Assembly (NCBI RefSeq): GCF_009846885.1
Contig: NZ_WUWM01000023.1
Coordinates: 62,001-126,000 of the forward strand
DNA from: Paenibacillus puerhi
GTDB taxonomy: Bacteria; Bacillota; Bacilli; Paenibacillales; NBRC-103111
Length of the DNA: 64,000 nucleotides
Direction: 5' to 3'
Of the stretch, positions 1 through 8,890 are shown one piece after another (within the stretch, counting starts at the first letter, position 1; every line of letters begins with the position of its first letter). Position numbers and translations under genes: made by a program. The notes under the pieces are model-generated. The model saw nothing but the letters and a program-made list of their open reading frames with translations. It was not told the DNA's origin and did not search any database.

Positions 1-321
1 GCGAAGTACCCGGCGAATAGACTCCTCGCTCAATTCCGTATTCCGGAAAGGAGTGCCGTAGAATGACCCTTGCAGCTGTTCGTCGACCGCATAGATCTGA
101 AAGCCCATGTTTCCCATCTTGGACAAATAGACAGCGAGGTCAGCCCCGGTCAGTTCCTCATATAAGGAGCGGAGCTCGCTCGCCAAGTGAAGCGCCTTGC
201 GCTCGCTGACGGTCCTTAAAGCATCGAGATAATACCAGTTAGTCAACAAAAGCGCCAGCATACCGCTTACTATGGCAATGACTACATAGGTGAGAAAGAT
301 TCGGATATATAATGTCTTCAT
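1..321 (-). CDS. Sensor histidine kinase, N-terminal part (runs off the left edge)
   Basis: Reading the minus strand from an ATG at 321 gives an open frame to the window edge, about 107 residues. It begins MKTLYIRIFLTYVVIAIVSG; residues 6-28 form one hydrophobic membrane segment followed by a soluble, probably extracytoplasmic stretch. The ATG overlaps the stop codon of the upstream response-regulator reading frame (ATGA), the usual layout of a regulator-kinase operon. The kinase core (HAMP, H box, ATPase) is not in the window, so the family call rests on the membrane-anchored start and the coupling to a regulator gene. Whether it is functional cannot be judged, and its partner gene is broken. 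Confidence 0.7.
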   Translation of the reverse strand, partial: MKTLYIRIFLTYVVIAIVSGMLALLLTNWYYLDALRTVSERKALHLASELRSLYEELTGADLAVYLSKMGNMGFQIYAVDEQLQGSFYGTPFRNTELSEESIRRVLR

Positions 322-843
322 CCTACGGGCACCTCGAGCTTATATCCCAACCCCCTCATCGTATTGATGGTAAAATCGTCCGTCTGCTTCTGAAAACGGT
401 CTCGTACCCTGTTAATATGAACGTCGACTGTCCGGCTTCCCCCTTCATAATCCCCTCCCCAGATCAATTGAAGCAGCTGCTCACGGGTGAAGATCCGGCC
501 CGCATTCGCAGCCAGCTGAGCCAGCAGTTCGTAGCTCCTTAGGCTCAAACGGCTTCACCAAGTAGTCGTCCGTGCCGGACAGAAATCCTTGCTCCTTGTC
601 GACCAATTCTCCCCGGGCCGTCAGCATAATAATAGGGATGTCGTAGTTTTCGCGAATGTCGCGGCACAGCTCCCAGCCATCTCTTACCGGCATCATCACA
701 TCTACGATTGCCAGATGCACCGAATCCGTCTCTAGCAGACCGGCAGCCTCTCCCCCATCCTTCGCCTCATATACGAGATAACCCTCCCTTCTCAGGACGA
801 GCCGTAGCAGCTCACGTATATGAGGATCATCATCTGCAACCAA
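318..843 (-). pseudogene. OmpR/PhoB-family response regulator with internal deletion and frame change
   Basis: The first part (843 to about 532) encodes a receiver domain: acidic residues in VADDD, the phospho-acceptor Asp in AIVDVMMP (residue 48 of this reading), Thr in MLTARGE and Lys in YLVKPFEP. The second part (548 to 318) encodes the end of a winged-helix effector domain: SYELLAQLAANAGRIFTREQ, then VDVHINRVRDRF and GLGYKLEV. These lie in different frames, and roughly 55 residues that normally join them (linker and first effector strands) are absent. At 548-532 the same bases read as FEPKEL in one frame and SLRSYEL in the other, both of which fit their family position. No good start codon with a well-placed ribosome site is visible; TTG at 843 is the best candidate, so the 5' end may also be damaged. 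An assembly error is a possible alternative. Confidence 0.8.
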
Positions 844-980
844 TATTCGGGTTCTCTTCGCTTACACTCCTCCTCATGCACTAGGCATAAGCCCGCCTTT
901 TCTTACGTTAGCCGTGACCTCTATGTATTACAGGACTTTCAGATCGCTCTAATAGTATGCCCTGTTCATGCGTACAACGC

Positions 981-1010
981 AAAAGAAGCCCGGCTGGGCG
1001 CCGGACTTCT
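981..1010 (-). terminator. Rho-independent terminator of the beta-helix gene
   Basis: On the minus strand AGAAGTCCGGC and GCCGGGCTTCT form a stem with a short loop, followed by TTTT. It lies 15 bases past the stop codon of the beta-helix gene. Confidence 0.85.
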
Positions 1011-1024
1011 GAGTCATTCCTTAG

Positions 1025-2371
1025 TTAGAACCCGCTGCGAATCGTATCCTGTCCTTCGTCTTCGATGGCTTCGCCATTGCCCGTGCCGCCATTGCCGAAT
1101 ACCGCATTGGACCGGCAGCGTGTCGAAGCGATCTTGATACCCGCCTCCTTACAGCGGAACAGCGTGTTGCCGGAGATGACGTTATCCCGGCAGACCGAGC
1201 CGGCTTTTTCGCCTAACACTGCCAGACGAATACCTACCTTGGACCGACGTACGTCATTACCGGTCACGGAGTTGGCGTCGCTGTTCATCAGTGCAATGCC
1301 CGTAGGGCAGTCGGTTAGCTGATTGCCGGTGACCAGGTTGCCCTGCGGACGCTCTGTAGCCGCAGCGGCATCTCCCTCCAGGAAAATGCCGGCTTCCCCC
1401 ATTCTAGCGATCATATTGCCTGCAATCACATTATCGGCGCAGTAACCGCGGAGCACGATCCCATGCTTGCCGTTCGTTTCCCCTTTGGGCAGTCCGGCGG
1501 AAAGCACCTGATTGGCTTCGATTCGAAGATGCGTGCAAGGCTGAAGTGGAGACGAAACCGTAACGAGCGCCGCCTTACACTCCTCAGCCACATTGCCGGC
1601 AATAACCGAGTGAGAGCTGCCTGCCGATACATAAATGCAGGACTTGTCCAACTGTTTGAAGCGGTTGTTTTGCAAGGAGTTTCGTTCTCCCGCTTCCATA
1701 AAGATGCCATACTCCTGGGAAGCGCTCTCGGTGGAGTTCAATTTTTCGAACATGCAGTCCTCCACCGTTATCTGGCGGCAGTTTCTTATCCCTACCCCGC
1801 TCGCGATCCAATAAAAGGAACAATTCCGAACAGTCACCTGCTCGGAATCCTTCAGGTCGACCCCGCGCTCGATCAGCTCCATCGTCGTGTTCGTAAGCGT
1901 ACCGAACCCTTCAAGCGAAAGACGCTCGATCATCGCCTTTTTTAGCTGATGTCCAATAATAATCGGAATTCCTACTTGGCCTGAAATAATCGTAGTAGCT
2001 CCAATCCCGTCTCCCACCAGCTGAACATTGGATAACAGGACCAGGCTGGATTCAACCCGATATTTGCCTGCTGGCAAGTAGACCGTACCGCCAAACCGCC
2101 CCCTACCCGCAGCATGAATAGCGGCTTGAATAGCTGGCGCGTCATTATCATAAGGATGGCCGTTACCTTTCGCTCCGTAATCCTTCACGTTCAGCCATCC
2201 GGGGGCGGCCCCGCCGCTAGCTCCAGGTATGGAAGATAGCGGAGCGGCCGCGGCCACCGGCTGCAAACTCCCTCCGCCGAGCACGAGTCCAGCCGCCGTC
2301 GTCCCCATAGCGGCAATCAGCTTGCGGCGAGACCATCTTTTCTCCCGCAAAGAATCCGAATCCATCGACAT
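1025..2371 (-). CDS. Tat-exported right-handed parallel beta-helix protein (pectate-lyase superfamily fold)
   Basis: 448 residues. The N-terminus has a twin-arginine signal (SRRKLIA, residues 14-20), then a hydrophobic Ala/Gly stretch to about residue 43 with an AxA-type cleavage region. Residues 59-130 match the start of the pectate_lyase_3 fold (NVKDYGAKGNG, GGTVYLPAGKYRV, LVGDG). Residues 150-440 are repeated short strands with N-G-N turns (ISGNTLFRC, VTGNDVRR, IAGNMIARM) typical of NosD/PbH1 coils. Such proteins bind or cleave polysaccharides outside the cell; no catalytic residues could be assigned, so substrate and activity are unknown. A GGGGGGA site precedes ATG 2371; the ATG two codons later is equally possible. 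It appears to be a single-gene unit with its own terminator. Confidence 0.85.
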   Translation of the reverse strand: MSMDSDSLREKRWSRRKLIAAMGTTAAGLVLGGGSLQPVAAAAPLSSIPGASGGAAPGWLNVKDYGAKGNGHPYDNDAPAIQAAIHAAGRGRFGGTVYLPAGKYRVESSLVLLSNVQLVGDGIGATTIISGQVGIPIIIGHQLKKAMIERLSLEGFGTLTNTTMELIERGVDLKDSEQVTVRNCSFYWIASGVGIRNCRQITVEDCMFEKLNSTESASQEYGIFMEAGERNSLQNNRFKQLDKSCIYVSAGSSHSVIAGNVAEECKAALVTVSSPLQPCTHLRIEANQVLSAGLPKGETNGKHGIVLRGYCADNVIAGNMIARMGEAGIFLEGDAAAATERPQGNLVTGNQLTDCPTGIALMNSDANSVTGNDVRRSKVGIRLAVLGEKAGSVCRDNVISGNTLFRCKEAGIKIASTRCRSNAVFGNGGTGNGEAIEDEGQDTIRSGF

Positions 2372-2443
2372 GCGATCCCCCCAATAGTCAAATTCTAGTT
2401 ATCTATAAAAATTATAGCTTTCCCCTACTCTTTTTACAATTAA

Positions 2444-2782
2444 GAGTTAAACAAATTTCCCTTCTGGACTAGAAGCTACATCGTAAGCGCCATTGCGGGG
2501 CTGGATGATCAGAAGGACGTCCTGGACAGGCTGCTTAAAAATCAACAGGACATCGGTGACGCGATCAAACCGTACTATGGAGACGAAGCTGGAAATAAGC
2601 TGGCTGGACTGCTCAAGGAGCACATTCGTATCGCCGGGAAAGTGGTTGACGCTGCTAAAAAGGGCAACCAGGCGGAACTGAAAAAGCAAAACGAAGCTTG
2701 GCATCGCAATGCCGACGATATCGCTACATTTGCCGACACGCTGTCGAGAGGGATAATCCAGCAATTTCCGCAAAAATTTTAG
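2444..2782 (+). pseudogene. Remnant of a conserved helical-protein gene of unknown function
   Basis: Plus frame 2444-2782 reads open after an in-frame TAA (2441) with no ATG, GTG or TTG placed after a ribosome site. It begins FWTRSYIVSAIAGLDD, continues AIKPYYGDEAGNKLAGLL and NADDIATF, and ends ADTLSRGIIQQFPQKF. This resembles, from memory, a family of about 150-180 residues in Bacillus and Paenibacillus that starts with about 20 residues before FWTR and has a further segment of about 50 residues between NADDIATF and the C-terminal GII-QFPQKF. If so, the gene has lost its 5' end and an internal segment while keeping its frame. No function is known to me. A terminator follows at 2813. Confidence 0.55.
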
Positions 2783-2812
2783 TCGAAGAAGCAGGCCAGC
2801 GCAATCACAGCA

Positions 2813-2852
2813 CGCAAAAAAGGACCGGATACAAACTCCGGTCCCTTTTGCG
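2813..2852. terminator. Bidirectional terminator
   Basis: CGCAAAAAAGGACCGGA and TCCGGTCCCTTTTGCG flank a 7-base loop, giving a GC stem with A and T tracts on both sides. It separates the plus-strand remnant from the minus-strand spoVIF. Confidence 0.8.
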
Positions 2853-2892
2853 TACGGCCTCTTGGAAGATAGCTCCTTCCTGAATGAGAAGC

Positions 2893-3180
2893 CTAGCGGA
2901 ACATCGCCCACAGTTTAATCAAATGAAACGTATTGTTCGGATCGATTCGCTGCGAAATGACGAAATTCACCAAATGCTCCGTTTGCTGGTCCGTCACTTT
3001 CTCTCCGAGCGCCTTTGTCAGCATGCCAACGAACCGGCGAACCTTGATTCTGTCCTGCAGATCAGCCTTCGTTACGCCATGCAGAATCATTTTCACCCGC
3101 TCTTTCGTTTCCGGATGCTTCATCTTCTGCTTGATCCGTTCGATCTGGACAGGATCGAAACCGTATTTGAGATAGCTCAC
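2893..3180 (-). CDS. spoVIF: Stage VI sporulation protein F (SpoVIF family)
   Basis: 95 residues, beginning MSYLKYGFDPVQIERIK and ending NTFHLIKLWAMFR. The KERVKMILHGVTKADLQDRIKVR block and the acidic-basic helical pattern match the small SpoVIF family that acts late in sporulation during coat assembly; in paenibacilli this gene typically sits beside recG. GTG 3180 is chosen as start because GGAGG lies 8 bases upstream; an in-frame GTG three codons earlier (3189) overlaps that ribosome site. No catalytic motif is expected. Transcription presumably occurs in the mother cell, but no sigma-E or sigma-K promoter could be identified with confidence. Confidence 0.75.
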   Translation of the reverse strand: MSYLKYGFDPVQIERIKQKMKHPETKERVKMILHGVTKADLQDRIKVRRFVGMLTKALGEKVTDQQTEHLVNFVISQRIDPNNTFHLIKLWAMFR

Positions 3181-3299
3181 GGTGCGCACCTCCGTTCCAT
3201 TCCGACTTTGTCACCTAACCCTACAAAGTAAGTCTATGACGGAGGGCTTGACCATGTGTACCGATTTATGGGGATTCGTATCGTTAGGCTGCCGGCGGA

Positions 3300-5354
3300 T
3301 CAGTCCAATAGGTCGCTATCGAAGATATGCTCCCGCTGGAGGAAAGCCCGCAGAGGAAGGTAAGGGGCTCCGGTCCAGAACTCAGTCGTTCTGACCAGTT
3401 CTGCCGCGTCGTCGCGCGCCTGCTCCATCGTATCGAAGTCGACAACCATATCGGCAAGACGGAAATCAGGCACCCCGCTTTGCTTCGTCCCGAAAAAATC
3501 GCCTGGACCCCTCAGCTCCAGATCGCGCCTGGCGATCTCAAAGCCGTCGTTCGTATCGGTCATCGCCTTCATTCGTTCCTTGCCGACCTCATTCTTCGGA
3601 TCGGCGATCAGCACGCAATACGATTGGTGCTCCCCTCGTCCGACACGCCCCCGCAGCTGATGGAGCTGCGATAGCCCGAATCGGTCTGCATCGTATACGA
3701 TCATCAGCGTGGAATTCGGCACGTCGACCCCGACCTCGATGACCGTCGTCGAGACGAGCACCTGAACGCGCCCTTCACTGAATTCGCGCATGACCTCGTC
3801 CTTCTCGGACGGAGTCATACGCCCATGCAGAAGCCCCACCCGATAAGCGGGAAATGCAAATTGCAGCTGGGCATGAATATCGATCGCATTCTGAACGTCC
3901 AGCTTCTCCGACTCCTCAATCAGCGGACAGATCACGTAGGCCTGACGCCCGCTCTCTACCTCTCGATTAATAAAACCGAGTACCCTCTCCAGCATCGAAT
4001 GAGGCACCGAATAGGTTAAAATCGGCTTTCGTCCCTTGGGCAGCTCACGCAGCGTCGAAACATCGAGATCCCCGAACGCCGTAATCGCCAGCGTGCGCGG
4101 GATCGGCGTCGCCGTCATCGATAGAACGTCGGGATTCATTCCTTTGCGCCGCAGCACGCTTCGCTGATTAACCCCGAAGCGATGCTGCTCATCGGTCACA
4201 ACAAGCCCCAGTGCGCGGAAAAATACGTCCTCCTGGATAAGCGCATGTGTGCCGACGACGATATCGACCAGCCCCATTTGCATGGAGCCCAGCACCTCTC
4301 TACGCTGCCGGGCCGTCAAGCTTCCGGTCAGCAGCGCCGTCTGAATCCCGTAAGGCTCGAATAGCCGGTCTAGAGAGCGTTTATGCTGCTCCGCCAAGAT
4401 TTCAGTCGGTACCATCAGCGCCCCTTGATAGCCAGCCTTAACGACAGCGAACAGCGATATCGCGGCAACGACGGTTTTTCCCGCACCTACATCGCCCTGA
4501 AGCAATCGATTCATGCAATACGGTCTTTGCAAATCATCCAGAATTTCAGCGGTTACCTTCTTCTGGGAATCGGTCAACGTAAACGGGAGCGAACGAACAA
4601 ACGCGCGAACGGCGGGCAGGTCCACAGGATGGGCCACCCCATCGGCCCGTTTGTGATTCAGCGCCCGATAAGCTTGCATTTTGAGCTGAAACAGAAACAG
4701 CTCCTCGTATACCATACGCCGCCGTGCTTTTTGCCCCTGCGCAAGCTGGCCGGGCATGTGCAGCAAGCCAATCGCCGTCTTTCGAGGCAGCAGCTCATAC
4801 TTTCGGATCAGCTCCGGCGGCAGCACCTCGGGGATCAACTCGGCATATTGGGTCAGCGCCTGCTTGGTAATTTGCCGAAACCACTTTTGCGTCAGCGCGG
4901 CCGTCAAGGAATATACCGGCTGCAGCGTCCCCGTCTGGGAGCCCCGTTGACCCGGAAACTCAGCTTCCGTCACCGTCAGATGCGAGCGTTTCTGATCCCA
5001 TTTACCGGTTAAGACGATTTCCGTCCCGTTCGTCAGCTTGTCCTTCATGAAATGCCGATTAAACCAGACGGTGGTTACAAACCAAGTGTCCACCATCACT
5101 TTGCAGGTCATGCGGGATTTCGTACGGCCATACATCTGCACTTGAGGCAATCCTATAATCTTGGCCTGAACCGTAATTTTGTCTCCATCCTTCACCTCGG
5201 TCAAGTCGCGCAGCGTGTAGTCTTCATAACGGAAGGGATAATAATCAAGAAGCTGCCCCACGCTTGAAATCCCAAGCGCGTGCAGCTCCTCCAGCTTTTT
5301 GCCTTTCACGCCGACGACTTGACTGACCGGAACGCTGTATAAATCAATAGACAT
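3300..5354 (-). CDS. recG: ATP-dependent DNA helicase RecG
   Basis: 684 residues, the usual RecG length. RecG remodels stalled replication forks and Holliday junctions in the cytoplasm. Residues 1-190 form the wedge/OB-fold region (DGDKITVQAKIIG). The helicase core has Walker A GDVGAGKT at 287-294, TEIL near 317, DEQH at 388-391, MTATPIPRT near 413 and motif VI QLRGRVGRG. The C-terminal RecG region reads LELRGPGDFFGTKQSG. An AGGAGTGA ribosome site precedes ATG 5354. It is the last gene of the Asp23-fakA-degV-recG run, 63 bases after degV. No terminator is obvious downstream. Confidence 0.97.
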   Translation of the reverse strand: MSIDLYSVPVSQVVGVKGKKLEELHALGISSVGQLLDYYPFRYEDYTLRDLTEVKDGDKITVQAKIIGLPQVQMYGRTKSRMTCKVMVDTWFVTTVWFNRHFMKDKLTNGTEIVLTGKWDQKRSHLTVTEAEFPGQRGSQTGTLQPVYSLTAALTQKWFRQITKQALTQYAELIPEVLPPELIRKYELLPRKTAIGLLHMPGQLAQGQKARRRMVYEELFLFQLKMQAYRALNHKRADGVAHPVDLPAVRAFVRSLPFTLTDSQKKVTAEILDDLQRPYCMNRLLQGDVGAGKTVVAAISLFAVVKAGYQGALMVPTEILAEQHKRSLDRLFEPYGIQTALLTGSLTARQRREVLGSMQMGLVDIVVGTHALIQEDVFFRALGLVVTDEQHRFGVNQRSVLRRKGMNPDVLSMTATPIPRTLAITAFGDLDVSTLRELPKGRKPILTYSVPHSMLERVLGFINREVESGRQAYVICPLIEESEKLDVQNAIDIHAQLQFAFPAYRVGLLHGRMTPSEKDEVMREFSEGRVQVLVSTTVIEVGVDVPNSTLMIVYDADRFGLSQLHQLRGRVGRGEHQSYCVLIADPKNEVGKERMKAMTDTNDGFEIARRDLELRGPGDFFGTKQSGVPDFRLADMVVDFDTMEQARDDAAELVRTTEFWTGAPYLPLRAFLQREHIFDSDLLD

Positions 5355-5417
5355 GGTCAGTCACTCCTAAATAATGGCTCCCCCAAAATCTCTTAACACA
5401 CGCTTATTCAGCGCGTA

Positions 5418-6272
5418 CTAGCTTCCAGGGAAGGCGAATACGGCGATCGTTCCCGGGCCGGTATGCGTGCCGATCACGGAGCCGATCTGAGTATAAATGA
5501 TACTCTCGACTTGAAGCAGAGGCTTCAGCTGCGCCTCCAGCTCCTGCACGTTCTCCCGCCCCGTCGTATAAGCGAGAGCCAAACGAACCTTCCGGTCTCC
5601 GTAGTCCTTTTGCAGCATTTCCGCTATGCGGGCTATCGCTTTCTTACTACCGCGAACCTTATCGACCGAATGGACCTGGCCATCATCGCTGATCGACAAA
5701 ATCGGTTTGATGTTCAGAATTGAACCGACCAGGGCAGCCGCTTTGCCGATTCTACCGCCCCTCTGTAAATATTCCAGAGTATCGACAAGAAAATAAATAT
5801 TCGTGCCCTCTCGCAATCTCTCGATCAATGCCACTATCTCTTCCTTGCTTTTCCCTTGCCTGGCCGCCTCTGCGGCCGCCACGACAAGCAAGCCGAAGCC
5901 GTAGGAGGCTGACTTGGAGTCGATTACCGTCACATCCGCCTTGTCCTCAATCATCGACTTGGCAAGCTGCGCCGACTGGTACGTACCGCTCATCGCCGAA
6001 GATAAGTGTATGGATATAATAGGCCCCTCGCCCATATCCGCCAGCCTCTGGTATACATCCATAAATTCGGCAGGCGAAGGCTGCGACGTCGTCGGCGAAA
6101 CCTTGGATCCTGCCAGACGCTCGTAGAAAGCATCCGGGCTAATATCTACCGCATCGCGGAAAGCTTCGGTGCCGAACAACACCTGAAGCGACACCATCTC
6201 GATGCCGAGCTCCTTGCGCAGCTCCGCCGGGACGTCCGAGGTACTGTCGGTAACGATACGTACTTGGCTCAT
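5418..6272 (-). CDS. fakB: DegV family fatty-acid binding protein (FakB-type subunit of fatty acid kinase)
   Basis: 284 residues. DegV proteins bind a fatty acid and present its carboxylate to the kinase FakA, giving acyl-phosphate for phospholipid synthesis. The first domain begins VRIVTDSTSDVP; SPTTSQPSP (59-67) and SIHLSSAMSGT (88-98) are the ligand-contact loops of the family, and GRIGKAAALVGSILNIKPIL follows in the second domain. It lies 33 bases downstream of the fakA-like gene on the same strand, which strongly suggests a dedicated kinase-carrier pair. The acyl-chain preference cannot be read from sequence. Confidence 0.9.
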   Translation of the reverse strand: MSQVRIVTDSTSDVPAELRKELGIEMVSLQVLFGTEAFRDAVDISPDAFYERLAGSKVSPTTSQPSPAEFMDVYQRLADMGEGPIISIHLSSAMSGTYQSAQLAKSMIEDKADVTVIDSKSASYGFGLLVVAAAEAARQGKSKEEIVALIERLREGTNIYFLVDTLEYLQRGGRIGKAAALVGSILNIKPILSISDDGQVHSVDKVRGSKKAIARIAEMLQKDYGDRKVRLALAYTTGRENVQELEAQLKPLLQVESIIYTQIGSVIGTHTGPGTIAVFAFPGS

Positions 6273-6305
6273 AGGCCTCCCCCTGACCGTTCATCTTCCG
6301 GCTGT

Positions 6306-8126
6306 CTATTCCGCCGAGATGATGTAATAATAAAGCGGTTGTCCGCCGTCATGCACTTCTACCTCAGCATCGGGGTATGCCCCTTGCGCATAGTCCACCA
6401 GACGCTGAGTCATTTCGTTCTCGGCGTCCAAGCCCTTATACAGGGTTAGAATTTCTGCTCCATCTGCAAGCAGGCTGTCGATTAGTCGGCTGCAGGAATC
6501 GAACAGATCAGGATCGGAAGCGACGATCTTGCCGTTATGAATGCCGATGTAATCCCCTTGCTTGATATCGATACCGTCCATCTGCGTGTCCCGGACCGCG
6601 TAAGTTACCTGTCCCGCTTGAACTTGCCCGAGAGCCAGCTTCATAGCCGCTTCGTTCTCATCCGGCGCTGCGTCCTCCTGGAAGGCAATGACCGCAGCAA
6701 TGCCCTGCGGAATAGACTTGCTCGGGATGACGATCAGAGTTTTATCCTCGATAAGCTCCGCCGCCTGCTGCGCGGCCATGATGATATTCGAGTTATTCGG
6801 CAAGACGAACACCGTCCTGGCCTTTACCTCCGACACCGCTTTGACAATATCTTCGGTGCTTGGATTCATGGTCTGCCCGCCATGCAGCACTTTGTCGACC
6901 GCAAGGCTGACGAAGATGCCGCTTAGCCCTTCGCCGGCCGAGACGGCTACGAACCCGTAGGGCTTATCCACATCTTGGGCGGAGACTTCTGTCTCGGAGG
7001 CGGGGGGAGCAGCGGATGAGGCGACTGCCGATTCCGCATGTACGGCGCTCCCTTGTCCTCCCGCATGCATCTCCGATTCCAGAATATGCGTGTGCTGATC
7101 CCGCATGTTCTCGATCTTGATCCGGCTAAGCTGCCCGTATCGCTGCGCGTGCGTCATGACCGTGCCCGGGTACTCGGCATGAATGTGTACCTTGACAATA
7201 TCGTCATCCGCTACCACGAGCAGCGAATCTCCAAACTCCGACAGCTCATCTCGAAATCTGCCTTCATCGAACACCTGTGAATCGGGTCCTGCCGTGTCCA
7301 GACGCACCATAAACTCGGTACAATAGCCGTATTCAATATCCTCGGTGGCCATATGCGCCTGTGCGCTCCTAGGCTCCGTGCCGGCATAAGGAGACATAGA
7401 GGCCGACGGCTTCACCGACTCCACCAAATCTCCCAGCGGTTGTACGGCTCCGAAGGCCACATATGGCATATCTGCAGGCTCTACAATGTCCTGCTCCGAC
7501 TCCAGCACCGACAAAAACCCTTCATAGATCAGCATAAGGCCTTGTCCGCCGGAGTCGACTACCCCGACCTGCTTCAACACAGGCAGCAGCTCCGGTGTGC
7601 GGTTAAGCGCATCCTGCCCATGGCGGACCAGCTCCGCAAGCACGGCCGCGACATCCGTCTGCCGCTTGGCCGCTGCTACGGCATGCTTCGCCGCTTCCTT
7701 GGCGACGGTCAGGATCGTCCCTTCGACCGGCTTGACGACTGCCTTGTAAGCCATATCGACGCCATTCTGGAACGCGGCCGCCACCGTCTGCGCCTGGGCC
7801 GTCTCCTGATCGGCTACCGCTTTGGCGAAGCCGCGGAAAAGCTGCGACAAGATGACCCCCGAGTTGCCGCGGGCTCCCATCAGCAAGCCCTTGGCAAGCG
7901 CCTCAGCCGCCTTACCCAGATGAACGGATGGCTTGCGGCGCAGCTCCTCGACCCCTGAGGTCAATGTCAAATTCATATTCGTGCCTGTATCTCCATCCGG
8001 AACCGGAAAAACGTTAAGCGCATTGACCCGGTCAACATTCATCCGGAGCCGGAGTGCTCCTTCCTCCACCATGCGGATAAAATCCGTTCCGTCTATTTCA
8101 ATGAAGCGCTTACTCAAAAAGACCAT
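6306..8126 (-). CDS. fakA: Fatty acid kinase FakA (DAK2/DhaL-domain ATPase, YloV family)
   Basis: 606 residues. The N-terminal DhaL-like ATP domain (about 14-210) has the Mg-ATP signature FPVPDGDTGTNM (40-51) and GARGNSGVILSQL (84-96). The middle and C-terminal FakA-specific region carries GYCTEFMV, HIHAEYPG and PNNSNIIMAAQQAAEL. FakA phosphorylates fatty acids held by DegV-type carriers, here encoded by the next gene. ATG 8126 has AGGA 6 bases upstream; an in-frame TTG at 8117 is also well placed after AAGGGG (product 603 residues). Residues about 345-385 are an Ala/Ser-rich insertion that looks like a flexible linker. It follows the Asp23 gene by 59 bases, as yloV follows yloU in B. subtilis. 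Confidence 0.93.
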   Translation of the reverse strand: MVFLSKRFIEIDGTDFIRMVEEGALRLRMNVDRVNALNVFPVPDGDTGTNMNLTLTSGVEELRRKPSVHLGKAAEALAKGLLMGARGNSGVILSQLFRGFAKAVADQETAQAQTVAAAFQNGVDMAYKAVVKPVEGTILTVAKEAAKHAVAAAKRQTDVAAVLAELVRHGQDALNRTPELLPVLKQVGVVDSGGQGLMLIYEGFLSVLESEQDIVEPADMPYVAFGAVQPLGDLVESVKPSASMSPYAGTEPRSAQAHMATEDIEYGYCTEFMVRLDTAGPDSQVFDEGRFRDELSEFGDSLLVVADDDIVKVHIHAEYPGTVMTHAQRYGQLSRIKIENMRDQHTHILESEMHAGGQGSAVHAESAVASSAAPPASETEVSAQDVDKPYGFVAVSAGEGLSGIFVSLAVDKVLHGGQTMNPSTEDIVKAVSEVKARTVFVLPNNSNIIMAAQQAAELIEDKTLIVIPSKSIPQGIAAVIAFQEDAAPDENEAAMKLALGQVQAGQVTYAVRDTQMDGIDIKQGDYIGIHNGKIVASDPDLFDSCSRLIDSLLADGAEILTLYKGLDAENEMTQRLVDYAQGAYPDAEVEVHDGGQPLYYYIISAE

Positions 8127-8185
8127 TCCCCTTCCTGCTGTTCCCTGCCGCGCCGTCTGCCGGTCGCCGTGCTGCCGTAGTAGTC

Positions 8186-8548
8186 TTATTGCGCAATACG
8201 TACGCCTTGAACGAAAATATTGACAGCTTCGACCTGAAGCCCAGCCACCTCGCGCAGCATATATTTAACCTTGGTTTGTACGTTATGGGCAACGACGGAT
8301 ATTTTCGTGCCATAGCTGACGACTATATAAAGATCGATGGCTAGTATTCCGCTATCGTCGCGGTGTACCTCGACCCCGCGGCTGAGATTGTCCCGGCGCA
8401 GCAGCTCGGCGATCCCGTCCTTGAACTGATTGCGCGAGGCCATTCCGACCAAGCCGTAACAATCAAGCGCGGCCGATCCGGCAAGTATAGAGACAACATC
8501 GTCCGTCACGTAAATTTTCCCGTATGGTGAAGCCAGCTCAATAGCCAT
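8186..8548 (-). CDS. Asp23/Gls24 family protein (YloU type)
   Basis: 120 residues starting MAIELASPYGKIYVTDD. It has the Asp23 pattern: VVSILAGSAALDCYGLVGM, then a variable loop, then DLYIVVSYGTKISVVAHNVQTKVKYML and a hydrophobic end VEAVNIFVQGVRI. Asp23 proteins are soluble envelope-associated factors; this copy is always found before fakA and may act in membrane-lipid homeostasis, though no biochemical role is firmly known. Start ATG 8548 is preceded by AAAAGGAGAG; a longer in-frame extension upstream looks non-coding. It opens the operon leading to fakA, degV and recG. Confidence 0.92.
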   Translation of the reverse strand: MAIELASPYGKIYVTDDVVSILAGSAALDCYGLVGMASRNQFKDGIAELLRRDNLSRGVEVHRDDSGILAIDLYIVVSYGTKISVVAHNVQTKVKYMLREVAGLQVEAVNIFVQGVRIAQ

Positions 8549-8890
8549 CTCCAGAACTCTCCTTTTAATTGAAATACGATGGGCTATGTGTATAGATACC
8601 AGTCGTCTGAGAAGGCGCCAAGAACAGCTCCGGCAGCCCTCACGGATCAAGAGGCCACCTAACACGAGGCACCGCATCAAAGCTTGCAAACTTCACTGAG
8701 GAGAAATGTTGATTTTGTAAACACGCCCTCTAAAAGCTTTTGTTTCATTGTACACTAATTATAAAAAGAAATAAACAAACAACCTGGGACTACGGTAAGA
8801 TTCGCCTGCGTTACATTGACGGCCTAATCGCTCTATGCTATGATATTCGAGTATGTTTATGAGTGCGCATGTTGTAAGGAGGTGTAATAT
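8549..8890. other. Divergent intergenic region between the Asp23 gene and rpmB
   Basis: 342 bases with no gene. It holds the rpmB promoter at 8816-8844. On the minus strand an AT-rich stretch carries TATAAT (8763-8758) and TACAAT (8752-8747) as possible -10 boxes for the Asp23 operon, but neither has a convincing -35. Confidence 0.5.
8816..8844 (+). promoter_or_regulatory. Sigma-A promoter of rpmB
   Basis: TTGACG at 8816-8821 and TATGAT at 8839-8844 are separated by exactly 17 bases. It lies 46 bases upstream of the rpmB start. Confidence 0.85.
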
